64,000 nucleotides of DNA from an uncultured Eubacteriales bacterium (GCA_934525065.1 CAKSYX010000001.1:193116-257115), one strand, 5' to 3'; shown: positions 21,331-30,026, counted from the stretch's first letter. A program made the numbers and translations. The notes: generated by a model not told the origin, from the sequence alone.

Positions 21331-22344
21331 TTATAATAATGCAAAACTTTTAAGTATAAACACGGTTATGAAAATTGAAAAAAGCGAAAGAACGCTTGTC
21401 CAGACAACAAGCTGAGTAGCAAGTTGGTCATCTCCGCCAAGCTCACCGACCATCACCGCGCTTGAAACGGCAACAGGCGAACCGAAAACGGAGATATAAC
21501 CGGGCAGTTCATTTTTTGTCACTTCTAAAAGACCGAACTTTTTTGAAAGAATAATTGCAATACCGATTCCGAGCGTCGGAGCAACTACGTTTCTGAGCAG
21601 CACGCCGAGCGTTATCGGCTTTGCAAGACCCTTTATTGCAGAAAAATCAAATCTTGCGCCCAAAACAACGAGTGACAACGGCGATGCAATTGAAGCGGCA
21701 CTTTTGACCGCCGTCCACAGGAACGGAAGGTTCTCCTTAATTGTAAACGTGTGAGCACCGTCTGCACCCAAAGGCAGAAGCGAGCGAACAAGCAGCGCAG
21801 CCGCACCGCAGGCAACGCCGATAATCAAAGGATTTTTGACCGTTTTTACCGCTGTTTGAAAAAGCGTAGGTTTTTTCTTACTATCAGCATAATGCGTAAG
21901 GCAGAAAACAGCAAGCACATTAAACAGCGGAATTGCGATTGCGGACAGGAGCGAAGCGAACGCAAGAGCCTCGGCTCCGCCGAGAGACTGCGCAAGCGGA
22001 ATCCCGATTATTGCGTGGTTTGAGCGGAAAGAGCACTGAAGTATTACCCCTTTTTGATTATGCTCCCGAACAAAAAGCGCTGTGCAAACTTCCCCTACGC
22101 CGAGAAAAAGAAAAACGGCAAAAACACTGTAAACAGCCGCTTTCCAGTTTACGGCACTGAGCGATTCAAGGTTATACACATTAGTGAAAAGCAAAATCGG
22201 CAGGAACACCCTGAAAACAAGGCTGTTCGCCTTTTTGAAAAAATCATCGCCGGCAAAATTCAGCTTTTTGAGCAGGAAGCCGAGAAGCACAAGCAAAAGA
22301 ATCGGCGCAACCGAATTAAAAGCGTAGCTCAAAACATCAAACAA
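21331..22344 (-). CDS. AEC-family transporter (auxin efflux carrier-like permease)
   Basis: A 337-residue integral membrane protein with about ten transmembrane helices. PILLLVLLGFLLKKLNF near the N-terminus, FRSNHAIIGIPLAQSLGG in the middle and the ISVFGSPVAVSSAVMVGELGGDDQLA stretch in the second half are typical of AEC carriers, which export or take up small organic acids such as malate. The start is TTG at 22344, 9 bases after GGAGG; no in-frame ATG fits. It begins just after the trmO stop and is translated from the same message. Substrate unknown. Confidence 0.86.
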   Translation of the reverse strand: MFDVLSYAFNSVAPILLLVLLGFLLKKLNFAGDDFFKKANSLVFRVFLPILLFTNVYNLESLSAVNWKAAVYSVFAVFLFLGVGEVCTALFVREHNQKGVILQCSFRSNHAIIGIPLAQSLGGAEALAFASLLSAIAIPLFNVLAVFCLTHYADSKKKPTLFQTAVKTVKNPLIIGVACGAAALLVRSLLPLGADGAHTFTIKENLPFLWTAVKSAASIASPLSLVVLGARFDFSAIKGLAKPITLGVLLRNVVAPTLGIGIAIILSKKFGLLEVTKNELPGYISVFGSPVAVSSAVMVGELGGDDQLATQLVVWTSVLSLFSIFITVFILKSFALL

Positions 22345-22348
22345 AATT

Positions 22349-23062
22349 TCATTCCTCCGTTCGGCAGTCGGTTTTTTCGGTCACACTGAGCACCGTCAAA
22401 ACCGTTTTGTCGGCGGTGAATTCAATCTCGTAATCGGAAAACAACATGTAATATTTTCTGTCGGGTTCGTTCTGATAGCCGGGTCTCGGGTCTTGCGAAA
22501 GCGACTCAAGGAGTCCCTGCCTGAGACTTTGCGGAATAACCGAAAGCAGCTTTGGAGGAAAGACGACCTTTGTCCGGCACGCCGCGCCCTCAAGGGCAAA
22601 GCCGCTTTTCGCCTGCGGCTTTGAATCAGCATAGGGAACGTACGGCTTGATATCATATATCGGTGTGCCGTCCATAAGATCAGCACCGCCGACAACAAGA
22701 ATCACCTGACCGTGTTCTCCTCTTTCGGTTCCGAGCAGCTTTACGCAGGAAAGGCCGAGCGAGTTCGGCCGATAAGGCGAACGTGAAGCAAAAACACCCA
22801 TCCGCCGATTTCCGCCGAGCTTCGGCGGCCTAACAGTCGGCGAAAAAGAATTGCTTTTTGCCCCGGTGAATTTCCAGATAAGCCAAAGATGCGAATAATC
22901 TTCTATACCCCTGAAAGCTTCTGCCTCGCCGTACGGCTCAAGGAAAACGATTCTCGCTTCAACACTTTCGGCAAGCCCGCTCTGACGGGGAATTCCGAAT
23001 TTTTCGCAAAAAGGCGAACGGATATGTGCAATCGGCTCAATAACATAGCTTTCGTTTTTCAA
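22349..23062 (-). CDS. trmO: tRNA-Thr N6-methyltransferase TrmO (TsaA family)
   Basis: About 237 residues. The VIEPIAHIRSPFCEKFGIPRQSGL opening, LIWKFTG and GVFASRSPYRPNSLGLS motif are those of the TsaA/TrmO family, which adds a methyl group to t6A37 of tRNA-Thr using SAM. The C-terminal domain (PGYQNEPDRKYYMLFSDYEIEF) matches the family's second domain. The TTG at 23062 follows GGGGGC and avoids the overlap into the neighbouring gene that an upstream ATG at 23131 would give; both starts are possible. Confidence 0.86.
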   Translation of the reverse strand: MKNESYVIEPIAHIRSPFCEKFGIPRQSGLAESVEARIVFLEPYGEAEAFRGIEDYSHLWLIWKFTGAKSNSFSPTVRPPKLGGNRRMGVFASRSPYRPNSLGLSCVKLLGTERGEHGQVILVVGGADLMDGTPIYDIKPYVPYADSKPQAKSGFALEGAACRTKVVFPPKLLSVIPQSLRQGLLESLSQDPRPGYQNEPDRKYYMLFSDYEIEFTADKTVLTVLSVTEKTDCRTEE

Positions 23063-23091
23063 GCACTGCTGCCCCCGTATCCGTAGTAATT

Positions 23092-23928
23092 TTATTTGTT
23101 GACCTTGTGAATCATATTTACAAGCTTGCAAAAAGCAAGGAAGATTGCTCTGAGAACAACACCGCCGGTGTTTTTTCCTTCGGCATTGACAACAATTGTT
23201 TCCGCGCTGTCATAACCTGCATTTCTGAGAGTGTCAAGAATGACCTGTGCAATGAGCCGGTTCCCCTTGGCACTGGGGTGAATGAAGTCAAACGCAACAA
23301 GCTCGGGATCAGCCGGAAAGGCCGCCGCAACATCTGCAATTATAAACGCACCGGGATTAGTGTCAAGGCAATCCCTGTATGCGTTATTGAGGAACTTAAC
23401 GCCCCTTTCAAATGTTTCATAAAAGGCTCCGGGCATCGGATTATAAAGTGTTTGAACAATGATGAGAGCGTCTTCATTGTATGACTTGATCGTTGCGATA
23501 ATAACGTTGAAATCCGCTTTGAAGTTATCAATGATCTTCTGAGCAGTGTCGTTTTTTTTGAAAACGCCGAGTTCAATAACAGTCTTGGGAAGGTTATCGA
23601 GAAGGAAGTTGTTTCCCCCGATTGAAATACTTATTATGTCAGAGCTTTTGATATCTTCTATGACCTGCGGTTCGGAGATTCTTATGAGCATATCTCCGGT
23701 CGTATGGCCGGGAACGGCATCGTTGACGTAATCATAGCCGTTGGAGTCCGCAACGATTCTGCCGTAGTTTGCTTCGTCAGGATTTTTTAGGCCGGAGCCG
23801 AAGCCTATCGAATCGCCGAGGACAAGATAGGTAAGCCTGTCCTCTGCGGCAAAGGCAGCAACGGAAAAGCAGCCGAGGATGAGTATCGCTGCAAGGAGGA
23901 TGCTTGTGAAACGTGCGGTTTTTTTCAT
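23092..23928 (-). CDS. Secreted SGNH/GDSL hydrolase
   Basis: A 278-residue exported esterase-type protein. Residues 1-27 form a signal peptide ending AFAAE. The four SGNH blocks are present: block I YLVLGDSIGFG with the nucleophile serine, block II Gly in NDAVPGHTTGDM, block III SIGGNNF, and block V DFIHPSAKGNRL with Asp and His. Such enzymes deacylate cell-wall or dietary polysaccharides, lipids or peptidoglycan; the target is not visible. The ATG at 23928 follows GAGGGA. It has its own promoter, divergent from murC. Confidence 0.9.
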   Translation of the reverse strand: MKKTARFTSILLAAILILGCFSVAAFAAEDRLTYLVLGDSIGFGSGLKNPDEANYGRIVADSNGYDYVNDAVPGHTTGDMLIRISEPQVIEDIKSSDIISISIGGNNFLLDNLPKTVIELGVFKKNDTAQKIIDNFKADFNVIIATIKSYNEDALIIVQTLYNPMPGAFYETFERGVKFLNNAYRDCLDTNPGAFIIADVAAAFPADPELVAFDFIHPSAKGNRLIAQVILDTLRNAGYDSAETIVVNAEGKNTGGVVLRAIFLAFCKLVNMIHKVNK

Positions 23929-23973
23929 TAAAATCAATCCCTCTCGTATATTTGCACTTAATACACACGCTAA

Positions 23974-24002
23974 ATTTTAGCATCTGTCCCACATTTTGTC
24001 AA
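23974..24002 (-). promoter_or_regulatory. Sigma-A promoter of the GDSL hydrolase gene
   Basis: Minus-strand TTGACA, 17 bases, TAAAAT: a near-consensus promoter about 46 bases upstream of the start. Confidence 0.7.
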
Positions 24003-24074
24003 TACAGCTTTTCCAATGCGTGCCTTTGCACCGACAACGGCCAAAACTCTTTTGCTCTTTTTTTCAAAAAATTG

Positions 24075-24103
24075 TTTACTAATCGCCCGATTTGCAATAT
24101 AAT
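24075..24103 (+). promoter_or_regulatory. Sigma-A promoter of murC
   Basis: Plus-strand TTTACT, 17 bases, TATAAT, followed by a short leader with AGAAGGTG before the ATG. Confidence 0.65.
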
Positions 24104-24132
24104 GTAAAAACAAAGAATCAGAAGGTGACGTT

Positions 24133-25512
24133 ATGACATACGAAATAGATGAACTTCTCAAAAAAATAAAACACGTTCATTTTATAGGAATCGGCGGCTC
24201 GGGTATGTGTCCGCTCGCCGAAATTCTTCTTTCTCACGGATATACAATTACAGGCTCGGACAACAACCCCGGAGATAATATTGACAAGCTGCGTTCGCTC
24301 GGCGTAAAAATCACAATGGGCCAGAAAGCGGAGAATATCAAGGGTGCGGAAATGATCGTCTACACTGCTGCTCTGCTTCCGGACAACCCGGAGCTTTGCG
24401 CCGCAAAGGAAAGCTCAATTCCGACTTTTGAACGTTCAAAGCTCTTCGGTGCAATCACGAGAAAGTATTCCAACTGCATCGGTGTTTGCGGAACTCACGG
24501 AAAAACAACCGTAACTTCAATGCTCGTCCAAGTCCTCATTATGGCAGGAAAAGACCCGACAGCCGTCATCGGAGGAAAGCTTCCGCTCATTGACAGCCAC
24601 GGCAGAAGCGGAAAAAGCGAAACAATGGTCTGCGAAGCCTGCGAGTTTGTTGACACTTTCCTTGACCTTTCGCCGGACGTTGCGGTCATTCTCAACATCG
24701 ACGAGGATCACCTTGATTACTTCAAAACGCTTGACAATATTATAAAGTCGTTTCACAGGTTTTCTCTCCTCACGACACACACGCTGATTATTAACGGCGA
24801 TGATGAAAACACACTCAAAGCCGTTGACGGCGTTGAAAAAAAGAAAATTACCTTCGGTTTTAACGAAGATAATGACTACTACCCGGAAAACATCACCTAT
24901 AACCGCGGTGCTTTTCCTGAATTTGACGTAATGAGCGGTTCAAAAAAGCTTGCTCACCTCAAGCTGAACATTCCCGGAAAGCACAACATTCTCAATGCAC
25001 TCGCCTGCTTTGCGGCCGCTGTCAATGCCGGCGCAAGCTACAGTGACTGCGAAAAAGGAATTGAGGCTTTTTCCGGCGCAGGACGCAGATTTGAAATTCT
25101 CGGTGAGTTCGACGGAATAACGATTGCGGACGACTATGCCCACCATCCTCATGAACTTGAAGCCACGCTCACCGCCGCTATGAAAATGGGATACAAAAAC
25201 GTCTGGGCAGTCTTTCAGCCGTTCACATATTCAAGAACAGCAATGCTTCTTGATGATTTTGCCCGCGTTCTCCAAATTCCGGACCGCTGTGTTATGACGG
25301 AAATCATGGGTTCAAGAGAGGTCAACACATATAATATCTACACAAAAGACCTCGCGGCGAAAATTCCCGGCAGCGTTTGGTTCAACACCTTTGAGGAAGT
25401 TTCAAAGTATGTTACCGACAACGCAAAAGAAGGCGACCTCATCATAACCCTCGGCTGCGGAGATATCTACAAAGCTGCAAGGATGATGGAAAACATTCTC
25501 AAATCAAAATAA
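24133..25512 (+). CDS. murC: UDP-N-acetylmuramate--L-alanine ligase
   Basis: A 459-residue Mur ligase. The N-terminal UDP-binding domain has HFIGIGGSGMCPLAEIL, the ATP P-loop is GVCGTHGKTTVTSM near residue 118-131, the central domain contains LNIDEDHLDYF, and the C-terminal domain has the IADDYAHHPHELEATL and FQPFTYSRT segments specific for MurC. It adds the first amino acid of the peptidoglycan stem peptide in the cytoplasm. Length is normal. It is monocistronic here, not in a division cluster. Confidence 0.95.
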   Translation: MTYEIDELLKKIKHVHFIGIGGSGMCPLAEILLSHGYTITGSDNNPGDNIDKLRSLGVKITMGQKAENIKGAEMIVYTAALLPDNPELCAAKESSIPTFERSKLFGAITRKYSNCIGVCGTHGKTTVTSMLVQVLIMAGKDPTAVIGGKLPLIDSHGRSGKSETMVCEACEFVDTFLDLSPDVAVILNIDEDHLDYFKTLDNIIKSFHRFSLLTTHTLIINGDDENTLKAVDGVEKKKITFGFNEDNDYYPENITYNRGAFPEFDVMSGSKKLAHLKLNIPGKHNILNALACFAAAVNAGASYSDCEKGIEAFSGAGRRFEILGEFDGITIADDYAHHPHELEATLTAAMKMGYKNVWAVFQPFTYSRTAMLLDDFARVLQIPDRCVMTEIMGSREVNTYNIYTKDLAAKIPGSVWFNTFEEVSKYVTDNAKEGDLIITLGCGDIYKAARMMENILKSK

Positions 25513-25840
25513 CAGAACAAAAACAAATGGAAAAAATTGCCGTGCATTGTCCTCATTTGCGCGGCAATAATATTTTCAGCGGAAAGCTTAAACCGCTGGA
25601 CAAAAAGCGGTTATAAAATGCGTTTGCGGCTTCCCGCTTATCTGAATCACGCGGGGAAGCCCGGCGTATTCGGAATATAGATTGTGAGCCTTTCGGTTCG
25701 CGTTGAAGCGTCTTATCGACACACATTCTTTTCAGCAGAGGAGAAAAACAGTGTGTTCATCGGGCGTTTCAGAAAAAACCGCCCGGTGGAATCACTGAGC
25801 GGTTTTGTTTTTCGGTTGTAACACGCGCTGTTTTTGCGGC
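25513..25840. other. Gene-free stretch between murC and the LRR genes
   Basis: No convincing gene. It holds a 9-bp hairpin (GGCTTCCC..GGGGAAGCC, about 25628-25667) and, at its right end, the terminator of the LRR gene. A 29-codon ATG frame at about 25540 has no ribosome site and no recognisable product. Confidence 0.6.
25773..25806 (-). terminator. Terminator of the LRR gene pair
   Basis: AAAACCGC / GCGGTTTT stem with, on the minus strand, a run of six T directly after it; 35 bases beyond the stop of LRR copy 1. Confidence 0.65.
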
Positions 25841-27133
25841 TCACTTCACGTTTTTATAATAAAGAGTGTTTCCGGAAAGCCTATAGATTTTTGCTTTCTT
25901 CACGCCAGAGCCTTTGAGCGCGGTTTTAAGCTTCTTCGCAACGGTCGCGTTCTTGACGTAGAACTTAATGCTACTCGGTGTTCCCGAAAAGGTTCCGGCC
26001 TCAAACCCTTTGGTGAACTTTATGGTGTCGTAATTATAAGAGCCCGGAATGTTCTTTGTGTCCTTGAATGTTACGCTTTTGAGCCTTGAACAGCCCATGA
26101 ACGCGTTCTTGGCAATAGCCTTTATTCTTGACGAGAACTTGATACTTTCAAGTCTCTTGCAGTTAAGGAAGGCTTCCTCGCCGACAACGGTAATCAGGCC
26201 GGGATTTTCAACGTTTTTAAGCGCGGTGCAGCCGGCAAAAGCTCTGGGACAAATCGTAATATCTTTTGCCTTTTTCGGCAAAACAACCGTCTTGAGTTTG
26301 GTGCAGTAAAAAAAGGCTTCATCACCAATCATGAGCTTTTTGACGGATGACGAAGCGGTGAATTTGACCGTTTCAAGGCTCTTGCAGAACGAGAAAGCAC
26401 CCTCGCCGCCAAAAAAAGCCGTTGCCGGAATGGTGAGAGACTTAAACCCGGTTCCCGAAAAACTTCCTTCGGCGAATTTTGATTTTGCAGGGAATTTAAT
26501 CGACTTGAGAGCTGCGCAGCCGGAGAAGGCGCTGTCACCAAATCTTACGGATTTTACGTCAAAGGTAACGGTCTTGAGCGCGGTGCAATTATAAAACGCT
26601 GCTTCGCCGATTGCAACATCTCCGCCGCGAACAACAACCTTTTTGAGAGACTTCAGGCTGCTGAAAGCCCCTTCGTCGAGCCAAAACTTTTGGGTGCCCT
26701 TCGGGAAGATTACGGTTTCAAGCGCATTAAGGTCGCTGAAGGCGTTTGGGTTCACATAGCAAAGCTTTGAGGGAAGAACAAGCTCCTTGATTTTGTTGTT
26801 TTCCTGGGGAATTTGAACGCCCTTCATCTCTATCGTTTCAACGGGAATTCCGTTGATTTCGTCAACGAAGGTTATTTTTGTTGCGTTTTTCGCCGTCTCT
26901 TCGGAATCGAAAAGAGACTTAATTTCATAAAACTTATGCTTTTTTTTGTTTGCATAGGTTTTTCCATATTTAAGGCTATAAACAACGTTGTTGATTACAC
27001 CCTCGCCGGTGTAAACATAACCCTCGATGAACTTCTCCTCCCCTTCGCCGCTATACCAAACAGCGAACGAAGGAAGGGCAAAGGACGAAAAAATCATCAA
27101 CGCCGCAAGAATTGCGCATAAACACTTTTTCAT
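25841..27133 (-). CDS. Secreted BspA-type leucine-rich repeat protein, copy 1
   Basis: A 430-residue exported protein. Residues 1-24 are a signal peptide. From about residue 110 on there are LRR_5 (BspA/Treponema pallidum-type) repeats of roughly 22-24 residues with the pattern FxxCxxLKxVxFP...IGEEAFxxC; examples are GEAAFYNCTALKTVTF, GDSAFSGCAALKSIKF and GEEAFLNCKRLESIKF. The last 60 residues form a small cap domain seen in related proteins. Such proteins often mediate adhesion or substrate binding at the surface; no anchor motif is visible. It is the downstream member of a tandem duplication, with its own GGAGG site, and differs from copy 2 in about 22 residues, nearly all before residue 200. 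Confidence 0.9.
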   Translation of the reverse strand: MKKCLCAILAALMIFSSFALPSFAVWYSGEGEEKFIEGYVYTGEGVINNVVYSLKYGKTYANKKKHKFYEIKSLFDSEETAKNATKITFVDEINGIPVETIEMKGVQIPQENNKIKELVLPSKLCYVNPNAFSDLNALETVIFPKGTQKFWLDEGAFSSLKSLKKVVVRGGDVAIGEAAFYNCTALKTVTFDVKSVRFGDSAFSGCAALKSIKFPAKSKFAEGSFSGTGFKSLTIPATAFFGGEGAFSFCKSLETVKFTASSSVKKLMIGDEAFFYCTKLKTVVLPKKAKDITICPRAFAGCTALKNVENPGLITVVGEEAFLNCKRLESIKFSSRIKAIAKNAFMGCSRLKSVTFKDTKNIPGSYNYDTIKFTKGFEAGTFSGTPSSIKFYVKNATVAKKLKTALKGSGVKKAKIYRLSGNTLYYKNVK

Positions 27134-27145
27134 AACTTAACCTCC

Positions 27146-27204
27146 ATTAGTTAAAAGCTAAAGTTCTGCCCGCCGGAATGTGTTACCTTATAAACTCCGT
27201 CGGC
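27146..27204 (-). pseudogene. 3' remnant of the upstream secreted-protein gene created by the duplication
   Basis: Codes for ADGVYKVTHSGGQNFSF followed by a stop, versus ADGVYKVTHSGGQNFNF at the end of the intact gene at 28515. It has no start and is simply the piece of the neighbour carried in the duplicated unit; it now forms the spacer between the two LRR genes. Confidence 0.9.
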
Positions 27205-28497
27205 TCACTTCACGTTTTTATAATAAAGAGTGTTTCCGGAAAGCCTATAGATTTTTGCTTTCTTCACGCCCGAGCCTTTGAGCGCGGTTTTAAGCTTTTT
27301 CGCAACGGTCGCGTTCTTGACGTAGAACTTAATGCCGCTCGGTGTTCCCGAAAAGGTTCCTGCCTCAAACCCTTTGGTGAACTTTATTGTGTCGTAATTA
27401 TAAGAGCCCGGAATGTTCTTTGTGTCCTTGAATGTTACGCTTTTGAGCCTTGAACAGCCCATGAACGCGTTCTTGGCAATAGCCTTTATTCTTGACGAGA
27501 ACTTGATACTTTCAAGTCTCTTGCAGTTAAGGAAGGCTTCCTCGCCGACAACGGTAATCAGGCCGGGATTTTCAACGTTTTTAAGCGCGGTGCAGCCGGC
27601 AAAAGCTCTGGGACAAATCGTAATATCTTTTGCCTTTTTCGGCAAAACAACCGTCTTGAGTTTGGTGCAGTAAAAAAAGGCTTCATCACCAATCATGAGC
27701 TTTTTGACGGATGACGAAGCGGTGAATTTGACCGTTTCAAGGCTCTTGCAGAACGAGAAAGCACCCTCGCCGCCAAAAAAAGCCGTTGCCGGAATGGTGA
27801 GAGACTTAAACCCGGTTCCCGAAAAACTTCCTTCGGCGAATTTTGATTTTGCAGGGAATTTAATCGACTTGAGAGCTGCGCAGCCGGAGAAGGCGCTGTC
27901 ACCAAAGTATACGGATTTTACGTCAAAGGTAACGGTCTTGAGCGCGGTGCAATTATAAAACGCTCCTTCGTCGATTGCAACATCTCCGCCGCGAACAACA
28001 ACCTTTTTGAGAGCCTTCAAGCTGCGAAAAGCCCCTTCGTCGAGCCAAAACTTTTGGGTGTCCTTCGGGAAGGTTACGGTTTCAAGCGCGGTAAGGCCGC
28101 TGAAGGCGTTTTGGTTCACATAGCAAAGCTTTGAGGGAAGAACAAGCTCCTTGATTTTGTTGTTTTCCTGGGGAATTTGAACGCCCCTCATTCTTATCGT
28201 TTCAACGGGAATTCCGTTGATTTCGTCAACGAAGGTTATTTTTGTTGCGTTTTTCGCCGTCTCCTCGGAGTCGAAAAGTGACTTGATTTCATAGTACTTA
28301 TGCTTTTTTTGGTTTGCACAGGTTTTTCCATATTCAAGGCTATAAACAACGTTGTTGATTACACCCTCGCCGGTGTAAACATAACCCTCGGTGAACTCCT
28401 CCTCCTCTTCGCCGTAATAAGAAACAGCGAACGAAGGAAGGGCAAAGGACGAAAAAATCATCAACGCCGCAAGAATTGCGCATAAACACTTTTTCAT
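27205..28497 (-). CDS. Secreted BspA-type leucine-rich repeat protein, copy 2
   Basis: A 430-residue paralogue of copy 1 with the same signal peptide, LRR_5 repeats and C-terminal cap. Residues 198-430 differ from copy 1 at a single position (Gly for Ser in TPSGIKF), whereas residues 25-197 differ at about 21, including the acidic EEEEEF segment just after the signal peptide. It begins 17 bases after the stop of the upstream secreted-protein gene with an ATGGAGG site, so the three genes form one transcript. Being next to the intact upstream gene, this is probably the position of the ancestral copy. Confidence 0.9.
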   Translation of the reverse strand: MKKCLCAILAALMIFSSFALPSFAVSYYGEEEEEFTEGYVYTGEGVINNVVYSLEYGKTCANQKKHKYYEIKSLFDSEETAKNATKITFVDEINGIPVETIRMRGVQIPQENNKIKELVLPSKLCYVNQNAFSGLTALETVTFPKDTQKFWLDEGAFRSLKALKKVVVRGGDVAIDEGAFYNCTALKTVTFDVKSVYFGDSAFSGCAALKSIKFPAKSKFAEGSFSGTGFKSLTIPATAFFGGEGAFSFCKSLETVKFTASSSVKKLMIGDEAFFYCTKLKTVVLPKKAKDITICPRAFAGCTALKNVENPGLITVVGEEAFLNCKRLESIKFSSRIKAIAKNAFMGCSRLKSVTFKDTKNIPGSYNYDTIKFTKGFEAGTFSGTPSGIKFYVKNATVAKKLKTALKGSGVKKAKIYRLSGNTLYYKNVK

Positions 28498-28514
28498 AAC
28501 TTAACCTCCATTAG

Positions 28515-29756
28515 TTAAAAGTTAAAGTTCTGCCCGCCGGAATGTGTGACCTTATAAACTCCGTCGGCTGAAGCTTTAGAACCGATATACTTTATGTACT
28601 CATCGGAATGAACAGCATTAGCAGATACCAGTAATTCGCCGGAAGCGGAGAACGCAGCGGATTCAAACTCCATTTTCTTGTACATATTTATTTGTGTTCC
28701 CGGTGCTTTAATATTGTGCGCAACTGCACTAATCTTATCGGGAACATAATAACGATAGGTTCTTCCGTCCCCATAAACTTTGCCATTAGAGCCAACTCTT
28801 CTGTTAACAATAGTGGAACCCTCTGAATCGATATCTGCCCACATGATAACATTTTTAGTTCCAACACTATCTTCAGTTCCAACATCATTCCTCACTTTAT
28901 ACCAAACAGGTATTACCAAGCCCTTGCCTGCCGAATAGCCTATATCCTGATTCACAAGTGTAATTGAAACATCGTGAACTGTGTTGTTTTGAACGATGAA
29001 TCTATCATCCGGGTCATTTGAAACAACGAAGAGTGTTTTTTCTCCGACCGTGACAAGCTCTGCTGTGGTAAAGCCATAATACTTGTCACCACTTTTATTA
29101 TACAAAGCAACACCATCCCATGAAACAATAAACTTGTTTCCATACCGTGCAATGCTTGCAATTGATTCCGTATAAGGAACATACGGAGTTGTTTCACGAG
29201 CAGATTCATCAGGGTTAATCATTTTGGGATGTAAAACCTTGTAGCCTTCAACCTCTTGTGTGTTCGGATTGTCTTTCGGCAATGTTCCTCTGTCCGGAGT
29301 TGCTGAAATCAGCGAACGAGGAATTTTTAAAATCCAGTTGTTATACGTGTTGTGCTGCTGAATATTTTCACTTTTACTGCACCAGCCGGTGATATATACA
29401 TTCCCCGCATCCATTGTCAGGGCATTTGCATGACCGGCATATCGAAGGAAAACAACCTTGTATCTCGAGGTATCATCCAAATCAGGATAGTGATAAAGCG
29501 CAGCCATTCTTTCGTTTCCTGAAGCTTTAACAACAAACATACTGTTTTTTACACGGGTGACGTAAATTCCGCCCATCGCAGTACACTTGTACTCTTTACC
29601 CGTAAAATCGGGGTTAAACACGTTAGGTGTGCGGGCTATACGAACGATTTCTGATGTAGTTATAATGTCTATAGCAGATGCATCAATATTGATGCCAAAC
29701 ACTACACTAAACAGAACACATACAATTGCGACTATTCGCACTACTTTTTTTCTCAT
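28515..29756 (-). CDS. Secreted protein of unknown family
   Basis: A 413-residue exported protein; residues 1-29 form a signal peptide (KKVVRIVAIVCVLFSVVFG...DASA). I do not recognise the family. The mature part is rich in short beta-strand-like segments with Gly/Asp turns, such as KYKVVF-type strands, DAGNVYITGW, IARYGNKFIVSWDG and GEKTLFVVSNDPDDRF, compatible with a beta-propeller or other all-beta repeat fold. There is no anchor, catalytic motif or cysteine pattern. The start follows AGGAGG. It heads a transcript with two LRR proteins, suggesting a surface or extracellular role in common with them, and is preceded by an unusually long structured leader. Confidence 0.7.
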   Translation of the reverse strand: MRKKVVRIVAIVCVLFSVVFGINIDASAIDIITTSEIVRIARTPNVFNPDFTGKEYKCTAMGGIYVTRVKNSMFVVKASGNERMAALYHYPDLDDTSRYKVVFLRYAGHANALTMDAGNVYITGWCSKSENIQQHNTYNNWILKIPRSLISATPDRGTLPKDNPNTQEVEGYKVLHPKMINPDESARETTPYVPYTESIASIARYGNKFIVSWDGVALYNKSGDKYYGFTTAELVTVGEKTLFVVSNDPDDRFIVQNNTVHDVSITLVNQDIGYSAGKGLVIPVWYKVRNDVGTEDSVGTKNVIMWADIDSEGSTIVNRRVGSNGKVYGDGRTYRYYVPDKISAVAHNIKAPGTQINMYKKMEFESAAFSASGELLVSANAVHSDEYIKYIGSKASADGVYKVTHSGGQNFNF

Positions 29757-29966
29757 TATTATTCCTCCTATTTTTTTTACACACACCCCTTACTATGAAA
29801 CCGGAAATTTATCGTCCTCCTACATTATATATTTAATTCATTCACATACACTCTTTTACGCAAGTGACTGATTCCTGCGGCTACCGAAGGCAACTTGAGC
29901 CCGATTTAACATATATGCCCTGCATATATAATGCTGACATCAATAACATATTGTTCCGCTATTGCA
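29757..29966 (-). ncRNA. Long structured 5' leader of the secreted-protein/LRR operon
   Basis: About 200 nt lie between the promoter and the ATG at 29756, far longer than other leaders here. Near its 5' end, on the minus strand, is a perfect 8-bp hairpin ATATATGC-AGG-GCATATAT (29929-29911), then GGCT (29901-29898) pairing with AGCC (29882-29879) and CAAGT (29897-29893) pairing with ACTTG (29865-29861), an interleaved, pseudoknot-like arrangement. This looks like a cis-regulatory RNA, but I cannot match it to a known riboswitch class; the pairings are short. Confidence 0.4.
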
Positions 29967-29995
29967 AGTATATATCAACAAATTTCGAAAGTCAA
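29967..29995 (-). promoter_or_regulatory. Sigma-A promoter of the secreted-protein/LRR operon
   Basis: Minus-strand TTGACT, 17 bases, TATACT. Predicted transcription start is near 29960, giving the long leader. Confidence 0.65.
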
Positions 29996-30026
29996 CAGAT
30001 TCGGTGAAAATTTTGCCATGATAAAA

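Larger units (their letters stand above)
25841..28568. repeat. 1,364-bp tandem duplication containing two LRR genes
   Basis: Two direct copies with a period of exactly 1,364 bases (about 25841-27204 and 27205-28568). Each unit holds one LRR gene plus the last 50-60 bases of the upstream secreted-protein gene. Both outer boundaries and the junction share CGGCT, a 5-base microhomology. The stretch 26025-26542 is identical to 27389-27906; divergence is confined to the flanks, mainly the part encoding the N-terminal half. Confidence 0.95.

Noticed and set aside
26049..27958. Long open frames on the plus strand opposite the LRR genes (e.g. 26049-26309, 27413-27673) occurring in duplicate
   Set aside because: They are antisense shadows of the LRR repeats; duplication simply copies them, and they lack ribosome sites and promoters.
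29861..29966. c-di-GMP class II riboswitch in the secreted-protein leader
   Set aside because: The start GCGGAACAAT and TTAAATCGGGC are suggestive, but the GGGCAC..GTGCAACC pairing that defines the class is not present; kept as an unassigned structure.
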